Assembly: GCA_013399115.1 (NCBI GenBank)
Contig: VXAA01004089.1
Coordinates: 471,661-535,660 of the forward strand
Direction of reading: 5' to 3'
Source: Anseranas semipalmata
Lineage: Eukaryota > Chordata > Aves > Anseriformes > Anseranatidae
Length of the DNA: 64,000 bases
Positions within the stretch are counted from its first letter, which is position 1. Each line of letters starts with the position of its first letter. The notes under the pieces are model-generated. The model was not told the DNA's origin. It ran no database searches and worked only from the letters and a program-made list of their open reading frames with translations. The position numbers and the translations under genes were made by a program. Shown one piece after another: positions 60,417 through 64,000 of this stretch.

Positions 60417-60500
60417 TTTTTGGTTTGGTTTGGTTTAGTTTGGTTTCATTTCATTTCATTTGTTTTGTTTTGTTTCGTTTTGTTTCATTTTGTTAGTTTT
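60417..60500 (+). repeat. Pentanucleotide array TTTGG/TTTCA/TTTTG/TTTCG
   Basis: GGTTT units grade through TTTAG and TTTCA into TTTTG and TTTCG. The array keeps a five-base register across about 80 bases. An A-rich stretch follows (60545-60595). Confidence 0.97.
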
Positions 60501-60671
60501 TTATTTCAAACAGAATCCTAGTAAGGTGCCTAGCACAAAAAGTAAGTAAAACATAAAAAATAAAAATAAAATTAAAAAAAATAAAAAAAAAGTAAACATA
60601 AAGCTCATGTTTTACTAGGGAAGGGAGTCTCTCTATCTAGTCAATGGAGCAAGAAAGGCTTCTAAAAGAGA

Positions 60672-60812
60672 TGAATCATACAATCATAGAATATCCTGAG
60701 TTGGAAGGGACCTACAAGGATCATCAAGTCCAACTCCTGGCTCCACACAGGATCAACCAAAAATCACACCATATTTCTGAGAGCTTTGACCAAATGCTTT
60801 TTGAACTCCAAA
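60672..60812 (-). repeat. CR1 LINE 3' end, 5'-truncated, antisense
   Basis: ATCATACAATCATAGAATAT, CCTGAGTTGGAAGGGACCTA and CAAGGATCATCAAGTCCAAC, then TCCTGGCTCCACACAGGATC, read antisense as a CR1 3' end of a different subfamily from 58318. CTGAGAGCTTTGACCAAATG and CTTTTTGAACTCC follow, fitting 'GAGCATTGTCCAAACGCTTCTTGAACTC'. Beyond 60812 the match is lost. Confidence 0.93.
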
Positions 60813-62871
60813 GTTGATGACTGTTTCAAATCACTGCTGAAGGACCTTAGATTCCTAAATCAACACCAGCCGGTTCAAAGTAAAGAGAATAGATGTTATT
60901 TCACACATATGGGAAAACCAAAGCACAGTAAGATGAGGGGATTTGCCTTTGTTCCCAGTTCCAGTGTCCTAAATCAATACCCTGGCTGTTGGGTACCACT
61001 GCATCTGAAAATGAGGTTGTCTTCTGATAAAATCATCATCTTGGCAGCAAGATGAGTCCAAGTCCCTCTCCTCACAGACATTAACTTTCATGGTAATGGG
61101 AGTTCTTGGATATCCTTAGAAGGCTAATGCAAAATTTCCCAATCAGGAAACCTACCAGTGCATTAGCACATCCCAAGCCTGTCCATGTTCAATCTGTGTA
61201 GCTGCCTCAGAGCAGAAGAGCTGTGGCTGATGAAAAAAAAAAAAAATAGTATAGATGGTCTTGGTTCCTCTTTACACATACTATGAGTGAGCTCCCTTTT
61301 GGAAGCAAAAAAGCAGCCCAGCACAGTGGAGAACTGTTGCACTACAAAAATTTAAGTGTCTGACTTGCCTAGTCTCCACACCTTGCACCTAGCTAACAGA
61401 GAGAGACTTCTCCAAAAATTGTTTCTAGACTGAACCACCCCAGAGAAAATTGCTTTTTGCAATGTTTATAGAGCCCTGTGAGACCAACTAGGTAACTTAA
61501 GTAGCTTAGCTGAGTGCTGAGAGTTATGAGCCTCTATGGAGGAGAAGCATGTGTTTAAAGAAGAGTCCCCTCACATTCAAAGAACTAATCCAAGCCACAC
61601 CTGGAGGCTGTCTCATACCCCAACAGGACTCAAGACATCTTTAATGCACAAAAAGCATGTGTTTCTCAAGGGATAAAATTCTACCATCTGATATTCTTTT
61701 AATCAAATATGTATATATACCAAAACTGTAAGGGTATATAAAAAGGCAAATAAAGGAAAAAAAAATACAAGGAATGCACTGAAACCCAAACCACAGAAAC
61801 CTCAAAGAGAGAGCTAATAACTACAGCATCACCCAAATTCCAGTTGCATCTCATTAGAGCTTTCCTACAGAGGGACATGCAGGAGAGTGAAGGCAACTCT
61901 ACTAACTACAGGTGTGAAGTCAGTGCCTGTAAATTAAAGCATATGTGCATGTTCTCATTTAGGATTAAAATGCCTTTAGTGCTTAATCCTCCTCTGAGGA
62001 TTAAGCTACAGCAATGTAAGGCCACTTTATTCCTGAATGAGAGCATCCCCACAAGTGCTTAAAGGTCTTTAGCTGGTGCATGTTGACTTCACACTTTTGC
62101 TCATTCACCTTCCTGAGGGCCCCTGCAAACACATGGCCTGGGATCACTTGGCTGCCAAGGGGCAAGCAAGATGGGGAGCTAAGCTGCTGCTGATGTGGGG
62201 AGCAGGGTTGGGCCCATGCTGAAATGGTCGTATGTGGTCTGGGGGCAACGTACATGAAACCGCTTGCTCATGTAACCAAACATCTTGGGCTTTGCACACT
62301 CCAAATTGATTCCTCCACTTCCCTGTAGTGAAGCTGATGTGGCTGCTCTGACTTTGATTCTTGAGTGTGGCACTCTTCTGTTTGTCATGGTGCAGCCACC
62401 TCTGTCCAGATAAAACATCTTACTCCCAAGAAGATCTATGAAGATTTGACCTTCAGTCTTTCCTGTCTTGCTTTTCTTTGATCGCATTCCCAAGTCACTA
62501 TGGGAAAAAGTGGTTAATTTTTAATGTGCTGTGGGTCTGGAGCAGCTTTGGGTAAGAGTAGAGCATGTTGGTGAAAACCTGAAGAGCTTTTAGAGGAGGG
62601 AGAAGATGAGATGATGCGCAAACACAAGGGACTGAATTTGATGACCCTAGAGTTCCTTTCCAGTCCCTTGCGCTTAACCTTGCAGGAAAGGTATGCACAC
62701 TGAAAATACGTTGTTGGTTTTGGTGCATGAAAAATGTGAGTCCTAAAGGCCAATCACTCAGTGAAAAGAACAATCTGTATTTCTCCTCCATTTCCATGAC
62801 ACACACAGTCTCATCTTAACCCAAGCCACAGTAGTAAGCAACAGCCTGTAGCTTGGCCAAAACACAGGCAT
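60813..62871. other. Unique non-coding DNA
   Basis: A14 run near 61233-61246, an AT-rich patch (61700-61770) and the hairpin at 61981. Frames of 84-104 codons at 62001-62806 have no recognised domain. Confidence 0.55.
61981..62006. repeat. Perfect 11-bp inverted repeat (hairpin)
   Basis: GCTTAATCCTC, loop CTCT, GAGGATTAAGC: eleven perfect pairs and a four-base loop. No T-run follows on either strand, so it is not a bacterial-type terminator. Confidence 0.95.
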
Positions 62872-62920
62872 CTCTCCTCATTTTGCAGATGGAGAAACTG
62901 AGGCACAAAGCAAGGAGAAA
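62872..62920 (-). repeat. MIR-like SINE core fragment, antisense
   Basis: CTCCTCATTTTGCAGATGGA and GAAACTGAGGCACAAAGCAA match the antisense MIR/L2 core 'CTCATTTTACAGATGAGGAAACTGAGGCACAGAG' (in pieces). Only about 50 bases are clear. Confidence 0.75.
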
Positions 62921-64000
62921 GGACAGGATGAAGGTATCACAAAAGTCTGCAACAGGACTAGGAGAAAAGCTTATTTTGTTTATTTCTCTGTGCCCACTGC
63001 TGAACCACCACATCTCTGTTACAACAAATCACACAAACAAGGCTTTTGCCAGGCTGGTTTCCAGGTCCCTGGCATGGCTCTGCTTGAAAACCAGCATGAC
63101 CCATCACATTGTTGCAAAAGAAAATAAGGAAATTAACTGCAAGAAGGGAAAGACGAGTCTGCAGTCAGAGCCATGGCAGAGCAAAGGTGGGTAACGGCTT
63201 TAACCACGCCAGGAACTGAGAGACAGTTCCCCATGGTCGGGGCTCGTCACAGCAAGGAAGGTTCGTGCCACTCGCTGTGCGCTGGTGCTCAGCTCATCCT
63301 GGCCACAACAGGGATGGAAGCCTCAATGATGGTGCAAGGCAAACCAGGATGTCACCCAGATCAAACACACACGGATCCCTTCCTTCACTGCAGAGCAACC
63401 ACAGTTACATCCTTCGGCTGCGCTGAGAAAGATTTCAGTTTTACCACACATGCCCAGCGCTGCGGAAGAATGGCAGATAAACCCTTCTGCCTGGGCGAGA
63501 GCTCAAAAGAGTGCTGTCTGCATTGCCTTTGTGCCCCTGTCACAAGAAGGAAGGTTTCGACAGGAGGCTTTGCTGTAAGAAAGGTGGCACTCTCATCCTG
63601 GTTAACTCACACAAGACTGGTTTTGCCTCCCTGAAAACAACGGTCACTGGCACGGGAAGGAGCAAGCACTTTTCTCTAGCTGATGATGGCATAGGCACAA
63701 AAAAATACGGCTGGGAATTGCAAGCCATGCAGTGGCTTGTGTGCTTGCTGGGAAGGAAACCCAACTCCATCCCTTACCCCTAAGTGCCCACCTGCAACAC
63801 CTGAATTATCAAGGGGCCAACTCTGCTCCTGCAGGTAGAGACAATGGAGTTCTTCAGCCCTCTTAGTCTGCATCAACCCCCAGATGCTACTTGCTGTCTC
63901 CTCAACTCTACAGGAAGCCAGCCATCCTTCTTCAGGTGCTCAAATTTTGCTGAAATTAGTCTCTGTTGGATAGGACCTGAGCTCTTCTATCTGTTTTCAA
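62921..64000. other. Unique non-coding DNA, slightly GC-richer
   Basis: Frames of 90-153 codons (62853-63194, 63173-63634) overlap in different phases and on the opposite strand with no recognised domain. The first begins inside the MIR-like fragment, so it is not a gene. No CpG island is seen. Confidence 0.5.

Noticed and set aside
63173..63634. 153-codon frame in a GC-richer stretch
   Set aside because: Other frames on both strands are open too, and there is no domain or exon signal.
1..64000. Endogenous retrovirus or LTR pair
   Set aside because: No paired long direct repeats, primer-binding site or retroviral frames were noticed. Only CR1 LINEs and SINE-like pieces are seen.

Overview
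The window looks like gene-free nuclear DNA from a bird. The evidence is its repeats. There are three fairly intact 3' ends of avian-style CR1 LINEs (34652-34828, 58318-58641, 60672-60812), all 5'-truncated and all antisense to the given strand. Over most of the window there is little other young transposon sequence. A much older layer lies beneath them: eroded CR1 copies resembling those of turtles and crocodilians, MIR-like SINE pieces, and many short palindromic fragments of ancient amniote repeats. This mix (few young repeats, only CR1 active, many ancient relics) fits a bird better than a turtle, crocodilian or mammal. I cannot place it more finely than bird.

I found no protein-coding gene or exon I can defend. 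All open frames are short. The longest (about 186 codons at 55758-56318) runs through a MIR-like SINE, and others run through microsatellites or the tRNA-like repeat, so they are chance frames. I saw no canonical tRNA, rRNA, endogenous retrovirus, CRISPR array or CpG island. The window is best described as an intergenic stretch or one large intron.

Layout. 1-13280: mostly unique AT-rich DNA with a MIR-like tail (856), a C12/(AAAC)9 tract (2429), a large GGAA/GAAA tract (4259) and an old sense-strand CR1 (6735-7065). 13281-19400: a palindromic relic, two old antisense CR1 pieces (13569; 15640-16180), a MIR-like copy (16918) and more relics. 19400-30850: largely unique, with relics at 21930, 22689 and 29185, MIR-like pieces at 27225 and 28738, and an AT-rich homeodomain-motif cluster at 29360-29470. 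30850-48000: a compound microsatellite, one younger CR1, and three copies of an inverted element whose two arms each resemble a tRNA gene promoter half (31105, 39202, 47784). It also holds possible conserved non-coding elements (35340, 41040, 44930). 48000-64000: unique DNA, MIR-like copies (54160, 55912, 59330, 62872), two CR1s, a (ATT)14 tract and two perfect hairpins (58259 and 61981).

The most noteworthy signals are the recurring inverted tRNA-like element, the dense scatter of palindromic ancient repeats sharing an ATTGACTTCAATGG-like core, and several non-repetitive stretches with the texture of conserved regulatory elements. No genes here act together. Any function would be regulatory or structural, and that is inference.
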